Source of the DNA: Oscillospiraceae bacterium
Lineage (GTDB): Bacteria; Bacillota; Clostridia; Saccharofermentanales; Saccharofermentanaceae
Length of the DNA stretch: 64,000 nucleotides
NCBI GenBank assembly: GCA_015069205.1
Contig: SVIZ01000003.1
Span: 212,046 to 276,045 of the forward strand
Direction: 5' to 3'
Shown one piece after another: positions 35,759 through 43,864 of this stretch (position 1 is the first letter of the stretch; the number at the start of each line of letters is the position of its first letter). A model generated the notes under the pieces. It did no database searches. It was not told where the DNA came from and saw nothing but the letters and a program-made list of their open reading frames with translations. A program made the position numbers and the translations under genes.

Positions 35759-36679
35759 TTAACCTTTGGGCGCAGTCTTTTTGCTCACGATGAGATTGAT
35801 CACCGTGATCGTAAGAACTATCGCAAAGAGAATTATTGCTGCTGCAGAAGCATACGAAGGATATCCTCCGCCATCGCCGTAGAGCATGTCGTAAACATAA
35901 CCTACCATCGTGTTCATTCCGGCAGCATTGAGATCGACTCCGAAGATCGCTACAGCATCGCTGTATGCCTTAAACGCACCGATAAATCCTGTGATGACAA
36001 GATAAAAGATCATGGGTGATATCATCGGCAGGGTGATCTTAAAGAAGATCCTTGTTTTCGATGCGCCGTCGATCTTTGCAGCCTTGTAATAAACGGGATT
36101 AACGGATGCCAGTGCCGATGTCAGGATCAATATCTTAAAAGGCATTACTATCCAGATAACATAGACACAGAGCACAAGCATTTTCGCCCAGTAAGGGCCT
36201 TCGATAAAATCGACTGTCGTCATGCCGAGCGCCTTTATCATCATGTTGATAAGGCCATCGGTATAGGGCGTCTTACGGAACAGGATCATGAACACCAGAC
36301 CTACCGCCAGAGTATTCGTTACATAAGGCAGGAAGTAAATTGTCTGGAAGAGCTTTTTAAGCTTCTCTATTGAGTTCAGCGCAAGAGATATAAGCAGCGC
36401 CAGGATCGTTGATATCGGCACGGTGAAGATAACGAGGATGAACGTGTTCTTCACAGCCTGAAGGAAATACGGATCTCTCAGAACATAAGAGTAGTTATAG
36501 CCGCCGATACCAAAGTAAGTCTGTGATGCAGAGTTGTATCCTTCCTCAAATGAATAGATAAAAACATCGATCAACGGATAGACCATGAAGAAGATCAGGA
36601 ATGCAAGAGCAGGCGCAAGATAGAGCCAGCCCGAGAGCGTGCCCATTATGCCTTCTCTTTTTACACCCGATTTAGTCAT
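35759..36679 (-). CDS. Sugar ABC transporter permease (UgpA/MalF-like)
   Basis: A 306-residue inner-membrane permease with six to seven predicted helices. The coupling (EAA) loop reads VNPVYYKAAKIDGASKTRIFFKITLPMISP. With the 291-residue partner it forms the importer channel. It follows the ATPase gene by 33 bases in the order ATPase, permease, permease, binding protein. Substrate is not determined by sequence; sugars, oligosaccharides and glycerol-3-phosphate are all possible. Confidence 0.92.
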   Translation of the reverse strand: MTKSGVKREGIMGTLSGWLYLAPALAFLIFFMVYPLIDVFIYSFEEGYNSASQTYFGIGGYNYSYVLRDPYFLQAVKNTFILVIFTVPISTILALLISLALNSIEKLKKLFQTIYFLPYVTNTLAVGLVFMILFRKTPYTDGLINMMIKALGMTTVDFIEGPYWAKMLVLCVYVIWIVMPFKILILTSALASVNPVYYKAAKIDGASKTRIFFKITLPMISPMIFYLVITGFIGAFKAYSDAVAIFGVDLNAAGMNTMVGYVYDMLYGDGGGYPSYASAAAIILFAIVLTITVINLIVSKKTAPKG

Positions 36680-36712
36680 GAGATCTTCAAGCTCCGTTAT
36701 GCCGAACTGTCT

Positions 36713-37807
36713 TTAGTCGTAATAGATCCTTGCTTCAGTCTCTTTATCAAAAAGCAAGGTCTTATTTCTCTTGATATTGAATCTTACAGAATCTTTTGAA
36801 GTGAGCTTTAAATCTTCCGCGCTGATTATCGATCTGATGTTAATGCCTGTCATCTTAGGGTTCGTTGATACGATGCTCGTATCTCTTCCCATTACATCGA
36901 CACCTGTCAGGCTGCAGTGCAAAGCACCCTCTTCATCAAGGATAAATCCTTCCGGCCTGATGCCGCACCAGACCGGTCCGTCCTTAACATTCACTTTGTC
37001 CATGACCATATCTTCGCCGATGTAAAGTTTCTTATCCTTTACCTCTGCCCCGAATACATTGATCGCCGGAGTACCCAAAAATTTAGCAACAAAAAGATTG
37101 ACCGGATCGTCATAGACTTCCTGCGGAGCATCCATCTGCTGGAATATACCGTCCTTCATTACAACGATCATGTCAGAGATACTCATCGCTTCTTCCTGGT
37201 CATGGGTTACGAAGATGGTTGTAATGCCCGTCGCCTTCTGGATACGCCTTATCTCTTCTCTTGTCTGAAGTCTGAGTCTGGCATCAAGATTGGACAAAGG
37301 CTCATCCATCAAAAGCACCTTCGGCATCTTAACAAGTGCTCTTGCGATCGCAACTCTCTGCTGCTGGCCGCCGCTCATCTCACCGGGCTTTCTGTCCATC
37401 AGTCCTTCAATCTGTACGAGCTTTGCAGCTTCCAGAGCCTTCTGGTTGCGCTGCTCTTTTGTAAGCTTCTCTTCACCTTTCAGGTTCTCTAACGGGAACG
37501 TTATATTCTGTCTTACCGTGAGGTGCGGATATAATGCGTAGTTCTGGAAAACGAGCCCTACTCCGCGCTTTTCGGAAGGAACGTCAGTCACATCGTCTTC
37601 ACCGAAAAAGATCTTGCCGGAAGTAGGCTTTTCGAGGCCGCAGATCATGTAAAGCACAGTACTCTTACCGCAGCCGGAAGGTCCCAGAAGGCCAATAAGT
37701 TTGCCCTCAGGAATAGTGAAATCGAAATCATTGACGGCAACAACTTCGCTGCCCTTCTTGTCCCTGCTCGGAAAAATCTTCGTAAGGTGCTCAAGTCTTA
37801 CTTCCAT
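36713..37807 (-). CDS. ABC transporter ATPase (UgpC/MsmK type)
   Basis: A 364-residue ATPase of the carbohydrate-importer subfamily. Motifs: Walker A GPSGCGKST, Q-loop FQNYALYPHLTV, signature MSGGQQQR, Walker B VLLMDEPLSNLDA, H-loop VTHDQEEA. The C-terminal TOBE/OB region (about 245-355) is present, shaped for regulation or subunit exchange; MsmK-type proteins can serve several importers. GAGGTCG precedes the ATG. It is the first gene of the importer operon. Confidence 0.94.
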   Translation of the reverse strand: MEVRLEHLTKIFPSRDKKGSEVVAVNDFDFTIPEGKLIGLLGPSGCGKSTVLYMICGLEKPTSGKIFFGEDDVTDVPSEKRGVGLVFQNYALYPHLTVRQNITFPLENLKGEEKLTKEQRNQKALEAAKLVQIEGLMDRKPGEMSGGQQQRVAIARALVKMPKVLLMDEPLSNLDARLRLQTREEIRRIQKATGITTIFVTHDQEEAMSISDMIVVMKDGIFQQMDAPQEVYDDPVNLFVAKFLGTPAINVFGAEVKDKKLYIGEDMVMDKVNVKDGPVWCGIRPEGFILDEEGALHCSLTGVDVMGRDTSIVSTNPKMTGINIRSIISAEDLKLTSKDSVRFNIKRNKTLLFDKETEARIYYD

Positions 37808-37877
37808 AATCGACCTCGTAATAATGATTCGGTTTTCATGATTATACTACTTAATCGGCGAAACACTTATGCTGCAA

Positions 37878-37922
37878 CTGGTGTTTTCCTGCGCCGGCGG
37901 ACTTCACCCGCGCGAAAACCAG
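37878..37922. repeat. Nested hairpin between importer operon and PTS-like gene
   Basis: CTGGTGTTTTC near 37878 pairs with GAAAACCAG ending at 37922, with a two-base bulge, and encloses a GC-rich stem (GCGC...GCGC, CGG...CCG). It is another locus-specific palindromic element in an intergenic gap, next to a regular terminator. Confidence 0.65.
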
Positions 37923-37925
37923 ATC

Positions 37926-37962
37926 ATAAAAAGCCCGCTGGGACAATTCACGCGGCGGGCTT
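37926..37962 (-). terminator. Terminator of the PTS-IIC-like gene
   Basis: AAGCCCGC (37931-37938) and GCGGGCTT (37955-37962) form a perfect stem; on the minus strand it is followed by a T run, TTTTTATG. Confidence 0.85.
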
Positions 37963-37986
37963 AAAATACACAAATTGTAATGCAGC

Positions 37987-39117
37987 TTATGAGAGCTTCA
38001 TGTAGCCGGGTTTGATCCAGCCGAGCTTTCTCATGATCTCGCTGAAAAACAGCGAAAGAACTGCAGGTGTGAAGAAGCAGATGCAGAACATGCCGAGCAT
38101 TGAATACCAGTTAAGAGTACCTGATGCAGTCATTGCGGAGAAGCATCCGATAGGACCTACAAGACCGCATGTGCCCATGCCTGCTGAAACGCCTGTGCAC
38201 TCGAGCTTGAAGATCATGGTAGCCATAGGACCTGTGATAGCAGAAGCAAGTGTAGCAGGGATCCAGATCTGGGGATGTGTCATGATGTTAGGCATCTGGA
38301 GCATTGATGTTCCGAGGCCCTGTGAGACAACACCGCCCCACTTGTTCTCTCTGTAAGATGCGACTGCGAAACCTACCATCTGTGCGCAGCATCCTGCAAG
38401 AGCAGCGCCGCCTGCGATACCTGCGATACCGATAGAAGCGCAGATAGCTGCAGAAGAGATAGGAAGAGTAAGGATGATTCCTACTACTACCGAGATGATG
38501 ATACCCATGAGGAACGGGTGAAGTGTTGTAGCTGTGTTGATGAATTCACCAAGCCAGTTCATTGCGATGGCAATCGGCGGGCATGTTACGTAAGCAACAC
38601 CAAAACCTACACCGAGGGTAACAAGAGGAGTAACAAGGATATCTACCTTGGTCTGCTTTGAAACCATCTTACCGAATTCAACAGCGAAGATAACTGCGAT
38701 GAATACGCCCAAAGGGCCTGCCGTATAAGGCTTATCAAGATAGTAGAATCCGCACTTACCGACTGAACCCGGATAAGCGTTAGCGAAGTAACCTACTGCG
38801 GCAGCACAAGCCATAACGAGCATGGGAGCTTTAAGTGCAAATGCAATGCCGATACCGATTGCGGCACCTGTAACAGCCGAAGCAAGAGAACCTGCCTGGG
38901 CTATGTAATGACCTAATTGCTTAACGGCCGGATTGTCGATCAAGATGACATATTTAGCGATAGTTGAAAGGATCGTTCCTACAAGAAGTGATGCGAATAA
39001 TCCCTGTGCCATTCCACCCATGGCGTCAACAAAATAGGTCTTTGCGGATACGTTGATATCCTTGCTCTTCAAGAACTCTTTGAAGGTTTTCTTTTCCTTA
39101 GCCTTCGATTTACCCAT
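37987..39117 (-). CDS. PTS EIIC-like membrane protein (PTS_EIIC_2 / PfoR type)
   Basis: A 376-residue membrane protein with about eight to ten helices. The pattern SAKTYFVDAMGGMAQGLFASLLVGTI, GAAIGIGIAFALKAPMLV and MTHPQIWIPATLASAITGPMATMIFKLECT fits the PTS_EIIC_2 family, which includes PfoR of Clostridium perfringens. No EIIA or EIIB gene is adjacent, so it may not be a classical phosphotransferase importer. The N-terminus is Lys-rich and cytoplasmic. The 196 bases before it hold no clear gene or riboswitch. Confidence 0.85.
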   Translation of the reverse strand: MGKSKAKEKKTFKEFLKSKDINVSAKTYFVDAMGGMAQGLFASLLVGTILSTIAKYVILIDNPAVKQLGHYIAQAGSLASAVTGAAIGIGIAFALKAPMLVMACAAAVGYFANAYPGSVGKCGFYYLDKPYTAGPLGVFIAVIFAVEFGKMVSKQTKVDILVTPLVTLGVGFGVAYVTCPPIAIAMNWLGEFINTATTLHPFLMGIIISVVVGIILTLPISSAAICASIGIAGIAGGAALAGCCAQMVGFAVASYRENKWGGVVSQGLGTSMLQMPNIMTHPQIWIPATLASAITGPMATMIFKLECTGVSAGMGTCGLVGPIGCFSAMTASGTLNWYSMLGMFCICFFTPAVLSLFFSEIMRKLGWIKPGYMKLS

Positions 39118-39313
39118 CGTAAAACCCCTCCTTGCAGTACCTGATATGTACTTATTGGCAAAATAATATCATTCGCGTTATTGGAATTGTAATAATACAT
39201 TCGCTATTTTAGGCCCGTTCAATGGCTTGGAATGATTGTAAATTGCACAAAGGAGGCATGTTATAAGTCTTAGGGAGATGCAACTTCCGCTATTTCAAGT
39301 GTAGCGTGATATG

Positions 39314-40066
39314 TCATACACCTGAATATGACGTAACATCAAAGTCGTAAACCTTTATGAGCATCTCCGGCTTTAATCCATCAGCAATGCACCCGTCGAA
39401 AATAACCTTGCCGTCTTTGAGCATCACAGCCCTTGTGCAGCACCTTCTCGCCTGCTCGAGATCGTGGAAGATCGCAACGAGAGTATTCGGTATTCCTGAG
39501 GTCTCTCCTGCTGCCCATACATTTAATTTATCGCAGAGCTCTGCCCTGTATTTGATGTCGAGATTATTGCCCGGTTCATCGAGGAAAAGGAACGGTGATT
39601 TTTGCGCAAAAGTCCTTGCCAGCAAAACTCTCTGAAGCTGTCCTCCGGAGAGCTCATCAAGGTGCCTGTCCTGAAGGTCTTCAACACCGCAGTCCTCCAT
39701 GCACTTAACAGCATATTCCACTGCGGAAGCGGGCGTTCCTCCCAAAGCGCTTCCCGACGAAGCATATGTGCCGAGCATTACAGTCTCCCGAACCGTGTAA
39801 GGGAAATAAACTTCACTCGTCTGCGGCATGAGAGATATGAGCTTTGCGGCTTCTTTCCTTTTCATTTTGGATATCTCTTTACCGTCAACTGTAACAGTGC
39901 CTTTATGCGGAATAAGGCCTGACATTACCTTAAGCAAAGTCGTCTTGCCCGAACCGTTGGAACCTCCGATAAAGACCTTCTCACCGGAACCGATCTCAAG
40001 ATCAATATCTTTCAGGATCTCGGAAGAACCGTAGCCTGCACTCATTCCTTTTACAACGATCTTCAT
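39314..40066 (-). CDS. ABC transporter ATPase, iron-siderophore/cobalamin type
   Basis: A 250-residue ATPase of the FecE/FhuC/BtuD class. Motifs: Walker A GGSNGSGKTT, Q-loop LMPQTSEVYFPYTVRETVMLG, signature LSGGQLQR, Walker B FLFLDEPGNNLD, H-loop AIFHDLEQA. It overlaps the permease gene stop by four bases. The stop codon lies inside a small inverted repeat GTCATA/TATGAC. Together with the permease and binding protein it forms a complete importer. Confidence 0.92.
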   Translation of the reverse strand: MKIVVKGMSAGYGSSEILKDIDLEIGSGEKVFIGGSNGSGKTTLLKVMSGLIPHKGTVTVDGKEISKMKRKEAAKLISLMPQTSEVYFPYTVRETVMLGTYASSGSALGGTPASAVEYAVKCMEDCGVEDLQDRHLDELSGGQLQRVLLARTFAQKSPFLFLDEPGNNLDIKYRAELCDKLNVWAAGETSGIPNTLVAIFHDLEQARRCCTRAVMLKDGKVIFDGCIADGLKPEMLIKVYDFDVTSYSGV

Positions 40067-41097
40067 GCGCGTTTCCTCCTTGAAGCGAAGAAAACATATG
40101 CGAAGAAAGGCGCGCCGATAAGTGCCGTAACAGCGCCTACGGGAATCTCACGTGGAGATAAGAGCGTTCTGGATATAAGATCGCAAAGTGCCATAAAAGC
40201 ACCGCCGTATATGAACGACATCGGTATAACGAGTTTATGTGAAGGTCCGAAGATCTTTCTTACGACATGGGGCGCCGCAAGATCGATAAATCCGATGACG
40301 CCGGTAAATGCAACTGATACACCGGTCAGCAGTGAGCATACGAGGATCGCTATGATCTTGGTCTTTTTCGCATCGACGCCCATGGCCTGTGCCTGAAGGT
40401 CGCCGAAGCTCATGATGTCCATTTTCCGCGACATCAGCATGAGGCATACAAATCCGGCAACGCACACCGGGAAAAGGATCGCGCAGTGCTTCCATCCCCT
40501 TGCTGAAAATGAGCCCATCATCCAGAGGATGAGCTGCTTGGAGTGGTCGGCATTAAGAGTTGATAAAAGATTCATCATGCCGTTTACAAAAAGCGACAAG
40601 ACCATACCTATCAGCACCACGGTGGTGTTAGATACGCTCCTGTCGATTGCAGACGTAAGCATTAATGCGAAGACTACTGTTGCAAGGCCAAATACGAAGC
40701 CTGCAAAAGGAAGCATGAATCCGGATAACACGGGAATCGATATCTCAAGGATAAGTACCAGCGCGGCTCCCAGAGATGCGCCTGAAGAGACACCGAGAGT
40801 GTAGGAAGAAGCCAGTGGATTTTGCAAAAGTGCCTGCATGCACGCGCCGCTCATCGAGAGCGCTCCGCCTACCAGGAATGCCATGACAGCCCTCGGCATT
40901 CTGATGGTCCAGAATATCGAATCCATCATGGGCTCCACGCCGTCTGGAGTACCCTTGCCGGTTATGTGTCCGCCTATTATCCCGAAAAGATCTTTAAGCG
41001 AGATATAAACACTTCCCTGCCTGATCGCGAGAACGAGTATAAAAAGGCACAGGACGGCCGATATCGCTATCTTAAGTCCTGTGCCCTTCTTAGTCAT
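40063..41097 (-). CDS. FecCD-family permease, iron-siderophore/cobalamin type
   Basis: A 344-residue permease with about ten helices. FecCD features include MPRAVMAFLVGGALSMSGACMQALLQNPLASSYTLGVSSGASLGAAL near residues 70-115 and GFIDLAAPHVVRKIFGPSHK in the coupling region. It sits 18 bases after the binding protein gene and overlaps the ATPase gene. The importer probably carries a metal chelate or corrinoid. Confidence 0.93.
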   Translation of the reverse strand: MTKKGTGLKIAISAVLCLFILVLAIRQGSVYISLKDLFGIIGGHITGKGTPDGVEPMMDSIFWTIRMPRAVMAFLVGGALSMSGACMQALLQNPLASSYTLGVSSGASLGAALVLILEISIPVLSGFMLPFAGFVFGLATVVFALMLTSAIDRSVSNTTVVLIGMVLSLFVNGMMNLLSTLNADHSKQLILWMMGSFSARGWKHCAILFPVCVAGFVCLMLMSRKMDIMSFGDLQAQAMGVDAKKTKIIAILVCSLLTGVSVAFTGVIGFIDLAAPHVVRKIFGPSHKLVIPMSFIYGGAFMALCDLISRTLLSPREIPVGAVTALIGAPFFAYVFFASRRKRA

Positions 41098-41115
41098 AAT
41101 ATTACCCGTCAGGAA

Positions 41116-42180
41116 TTATCCGAGAACCTGCTCGAGAACATCATTCTTGATGTCATCGAAAGACTTGGAGAAGTTTCCGTATGTATCAGGATAGATGCAC
41201 TTTGCCCACTCGATAGTAGCATCAGAGATGTGGTGGTTCGGACGTGAGCAGGTGTCCTCATCGATCTGGTAAACCTCACCGTTCTTTACGGCATTGACGT
41301 TCTCCCATCCTTCAAGAGCCTTAACCTGCTCTGCTGCGTCGGGCATCCAGTTACAGTCCATGAGGATTACGTCAGGGTTAGCTGCGATAACATCCTCAAC
41401 GGATACTGAGAGCCAGCCTTCCTGGTCTGCGAAAACATTCTTTGCACCGAGATCTTCGATCATCTCATTCATGTAAGTTCCCTTACCGAAAGTATAGATC
41501 GTAGGATACTCAGCTGAAGGAACGTTCATCATTACGAGAACGGTCTTCTGCTCGCCTTCGGGAATCGTCTTTGCGTATTCCTCAACGCCTTCCATGAATA
41601 CTGTGAGTCCCTTTGCGTATGCAAGGCCTTCAGCGCCCTTGCCTACACATGTTCCGATGAACTTAATGTCATCGCATACACCCTCGATTGAATCAGGTGT
41701 GGGAATGTCTGCTACGCAGATTCCGCTGTCAACAAGTGACTGGAAAGGAGATGTGCCGCCTACAGAGCTCATGCCTGATGTGAAAACGATATCAGGAGAA
41801 AGAGCTGCGATCGCCTCGTTGTCAGGTGACATCATGTCGAACTGTGCAACACCTGAAGGAAGCTTGTCAGCAAATGAAGCAGAGTTTGTATCGATACCGA
41901 CGATCTTGTCGCCAAGACCGAGCTCAATGAGGACCTGTGTTGTGGAAGGAGCCATTGAAACGATCTTCTCTACGTTGTCAGGGACAGTGATGGCATTGCC
42001 TGCACGGTCCTGGGTCGGCTTTTCGATGTTCATTTCCTCGACAATATCCTGACCTACGGATACAAGGCCGGTGAAATCAGATTCTTCCGCCATCTCCTTG
42101 ATTTCCGTGAGCTTTGCGCAGCCTGTCGCAAAGGAAATCGTCGTTACTACTGCCAAAATAACCGAAAGTAACTTTTTCAT
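41116..42180 (-). CDS. Periplasmic-binding-type lipoprotein for metal-chelate or cobalamin uptake
   Basis: A 354-residue lipoprotein (lipobox FATGC) of the BtuF/FepB class. The two lobes start at VEKIVSMAPSTTQVLIELGLGDKIVGI and AEYPTIYTFGKGTYMNEMIEDLGAKNVF. Its final part has SRPNHHISDATIEWAKCIYP. The gene is divergent from metF-metH, whose MetH needs cobalamin, which makes a corrinoid substrate attractive. No cobalamin riboswitch is visible in the 140-base divergent gap, so this is only inference. GGAGG precedes the ATG. Confidence 0.88.
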   Translation of the reverse strand: MKKLLSVILAVVTTISFATGCAKLTEIKEMAEESDFTGLVSVGQDIVEEMNIEKPTQDRAGNAITVPDNVEKIVSMAPSTTQVLIELGLGDKIVGIDTNSASFADKLPSGVAQFDMMSPDNEAIAALSPDIVFTSGMSSVGGTSPFQSLVDSGICVADIPTPDSIEGVCDDIKFIGTCVGKGAEGLAYAKGLTVFMEGVEEYAKTIPEGEQKTVLVMMNVPSAEYPTIYTFGKGTYMNEMIEDLGAKNVFADQEGWLSVSVEDVIAANPDVILMDCNWMPDAAEQVKALEGWENVNAVKNGEVYQIDEDTCSRPNHHISDATIEWAKCIYPDTYGNFSKSFDDIKNDVLEQVLG

Positions 42181-42320
42181 AATTAACCTCCAAAACAGAA
42201 AGTCATAAGATATCTCTTATATAAAACCTTCTTTTTTCGTGTAAAATTATAATCTATTGAGATATACTTGAGGGCAATTGTTGTATATCAAAAAACTATG
42301 CATAAGCAGGGCTTTTTATT

Positions 42321-43184
42321 ATGAAGATTAACAAAATACTTGCAGACAAGACACCTACGATCTCTTTTGAGGTCTTCCCGCCCAAGGCTGAGACAGGCCT
42401 TAATGACGTAAAAACAGCAGCAGGCGCCATCGCGGCCCTCAATCCTTCCTACATGTCAGTAACATACGGTGCAGCAGGCTCAACTTCCAAAATGACCATC
42501 GAAGTTGCTTCTGACATCAAGAATCTTCACGGCGTTACCGTAATGCCACACCTCACATGCGTTGCTTCAACAAAAGAGCATGTCGCCAACATGCTTAAGC
42601 AGATACGCGAGAATAACATCGACAACATCATGGCCTTAAGAGGCGACAAGCCCAAGGACGGAATCGTCTGCGAAGATTATATCCACGCATCAGACCTCAT
42701 CAGGGACATCAGGGCCCAGGATCCTGATATCTGCATCGGCGGCGCATGCTATCCCGAAGGTCACATCGAGTGTGTTCATAAGTCAGATGACATTCACTTC
42801 CTTAAAGAAAAGGTCGATGCAGGCTGTGACTTCCTCACGACCCAGATGTTCTTTGACAACAACATCTTCTACAACTTCCTGTACAGGGTTAAGGATATAG
42901 GCATCAACGTTCCCGTCGTCCCGGGCATCATGCCGATCACAACTGCAAAGCAGCTCTCACGTTCTGTCCAGCTCTCAGGAACTGCAGTGCCGGAGCGTTT
43001 CAAGGCTATCGTTGACAGATTCGGTGATGACCCCGTTGCCATGCGTCAGGCAGGAATAATCTATGCGACAGAGCAAATTATCGACCTCATCGCCAACGGC
43101 ATAACTCATGTCCACGTCTATTCCATGAACAAGCCCGACGTTGCTTCAGACATTCTCTATAACCTCAAAGGAATCATCAACTAA
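42321..43184 (+). CDS. metF: Methylenetetrahydrofolate reductase
   Basis: A 287-residue flavoprotein that reduces methylene-THF to methyl-THF, the methyl donor for methionine synthase. Signatures are ISFEVFPPKAETG near the start, MSVTYGAAGS, NIMALRGDKPKD (FAD/folate site), and CDFLTTQMFFDN. The ribosome site is weak (AGCAGGGC), so the start rests on homology with SFEVFPPK. Its stop overlaps the next ATG as TAATG. It starts a three-gene methionine operon. Confidence 0.94.
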   Translation: MKINKILADKTPTISFEVFPPKAETGLNDVKTAAGAIAALNPSYMSVTYGAAGSTSKMTIEVASDIKNLHGVTVMPHLTCVASTKEHVANMLKQIRENNIDNIMALRGDKPKDGIVCEDYIHASDLIRDIRAQDPDICIGGACYPEGHIECVHKSDDIHFLKEKVDAGCDFLTTQMFFDNNIFYNFLYRVKDIGINVPVVPGIMPITTAKQLSRSVQLSGTAVPERFKAIVDRFGDDPVAMRQAGIIYATEQIIDLIANGITHVHVYSMNKPDVASDILYNLKGIIN

Positions 43185-43861
43185 TGCCTTTAGAAGTGGA
43201 AATACCCGTAAAAGAAGTCCAGAGATACATGGGATACCATGGTATCGTTGACATCGCGCCTGAGATCTCAGAAAAGATCAACAAGGCCATAGAGCATCTC
43301 GGCACCCAGTCCCACCCGCGCATAATCTCAAAAGAATACCGCATAACTGTCGCGGAGAAGACGGTCACGCTTCACGCGGAAAACGAAGATGTCACCTTTG
43401 AATCCGAAGGTCTCGTAAGAAACCTTACAGGATGCTGCGGTGCTGTTCTTCTCGCTGCAACCATCGGTCCCGCGTGCGACATGCTGGTAAGAAGGGCAAG
43501 CATTACTTCTGCTGCAGACAGCGCGGTATATCAGGCTGCAGGCGCTGCTGCGATCGAGGCTTTCCTTGACGACTACAACGACAAGCTCAAGGCAAGTTAT
43601 GAAGCAAGAGGACTTTTCCTGCGCCCCAGATTCTCGCCGGGTTACGGAGATCTCAAGCTTGAACACCAGAAGGACTGGTTCAGGCTTTTGGACATTACAA
43701 AACAGATCGGCATCGAACTTACCGATTCACTCCTCATGGTTCCGACCAAATCCGTTACCGCGATCATAGGCATCGGAATCGATGAGACTAAAACAGGATG
43801 CACAGGGTGCAAAGGCTGCAACAGGCACGACACCTGTGAGTTCTCAAAGGAAAGGGCTTGA
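43184..43861 (+). CDS. MetH reactivation-domain protein (stand-alone)
   Basis: A 225-residue protein equivalent to the C-terminal activation domain of long MetH, which reductively methylates inactive cobalamin using S-adenosylmethionine. The SAM-binding RPRFSPGYGD is visible at about residues 144-153. The last 25 residues contain a Cys cluster (GCTGCKGCNRHDTC) that may bind an iron-sulfur centre or zinc. The separate gene between metF and the shorter metH restores the full set of domains. Confidence 0.9.
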   Translation: MPLEVEIPVKEVQRYMGYHGIVDIAPEISEKINKAIEHLGTQSHPRIISKEYRITVAEKTVTLHAENEDVTFESEGLVRNLTGCCGAVLLAATIGPACDMLVRRASITSAADSAVYQAAGAAAIEAFLDDYNDKLKASYEARGLFLRPRFSPGYGDLKLEHQKDWFRLLDITKQIGIELTDSLLMVPTKSVTAIIGIGIDETKTGCTGCKGCNRHDTCEFSKERA

Positions 43862-43864
43862 AGC

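Noticed and set aside
39240..39300. GGAGG-ATG signal on the plus strand at about 39251
   Set aside because: The frame stops after two codons.
42181..42320. Cobalamin riboswitch between the importer and metF
   Set aside because: The gap is short and lacks the B12-box; no matching conserved blocks on either strand.
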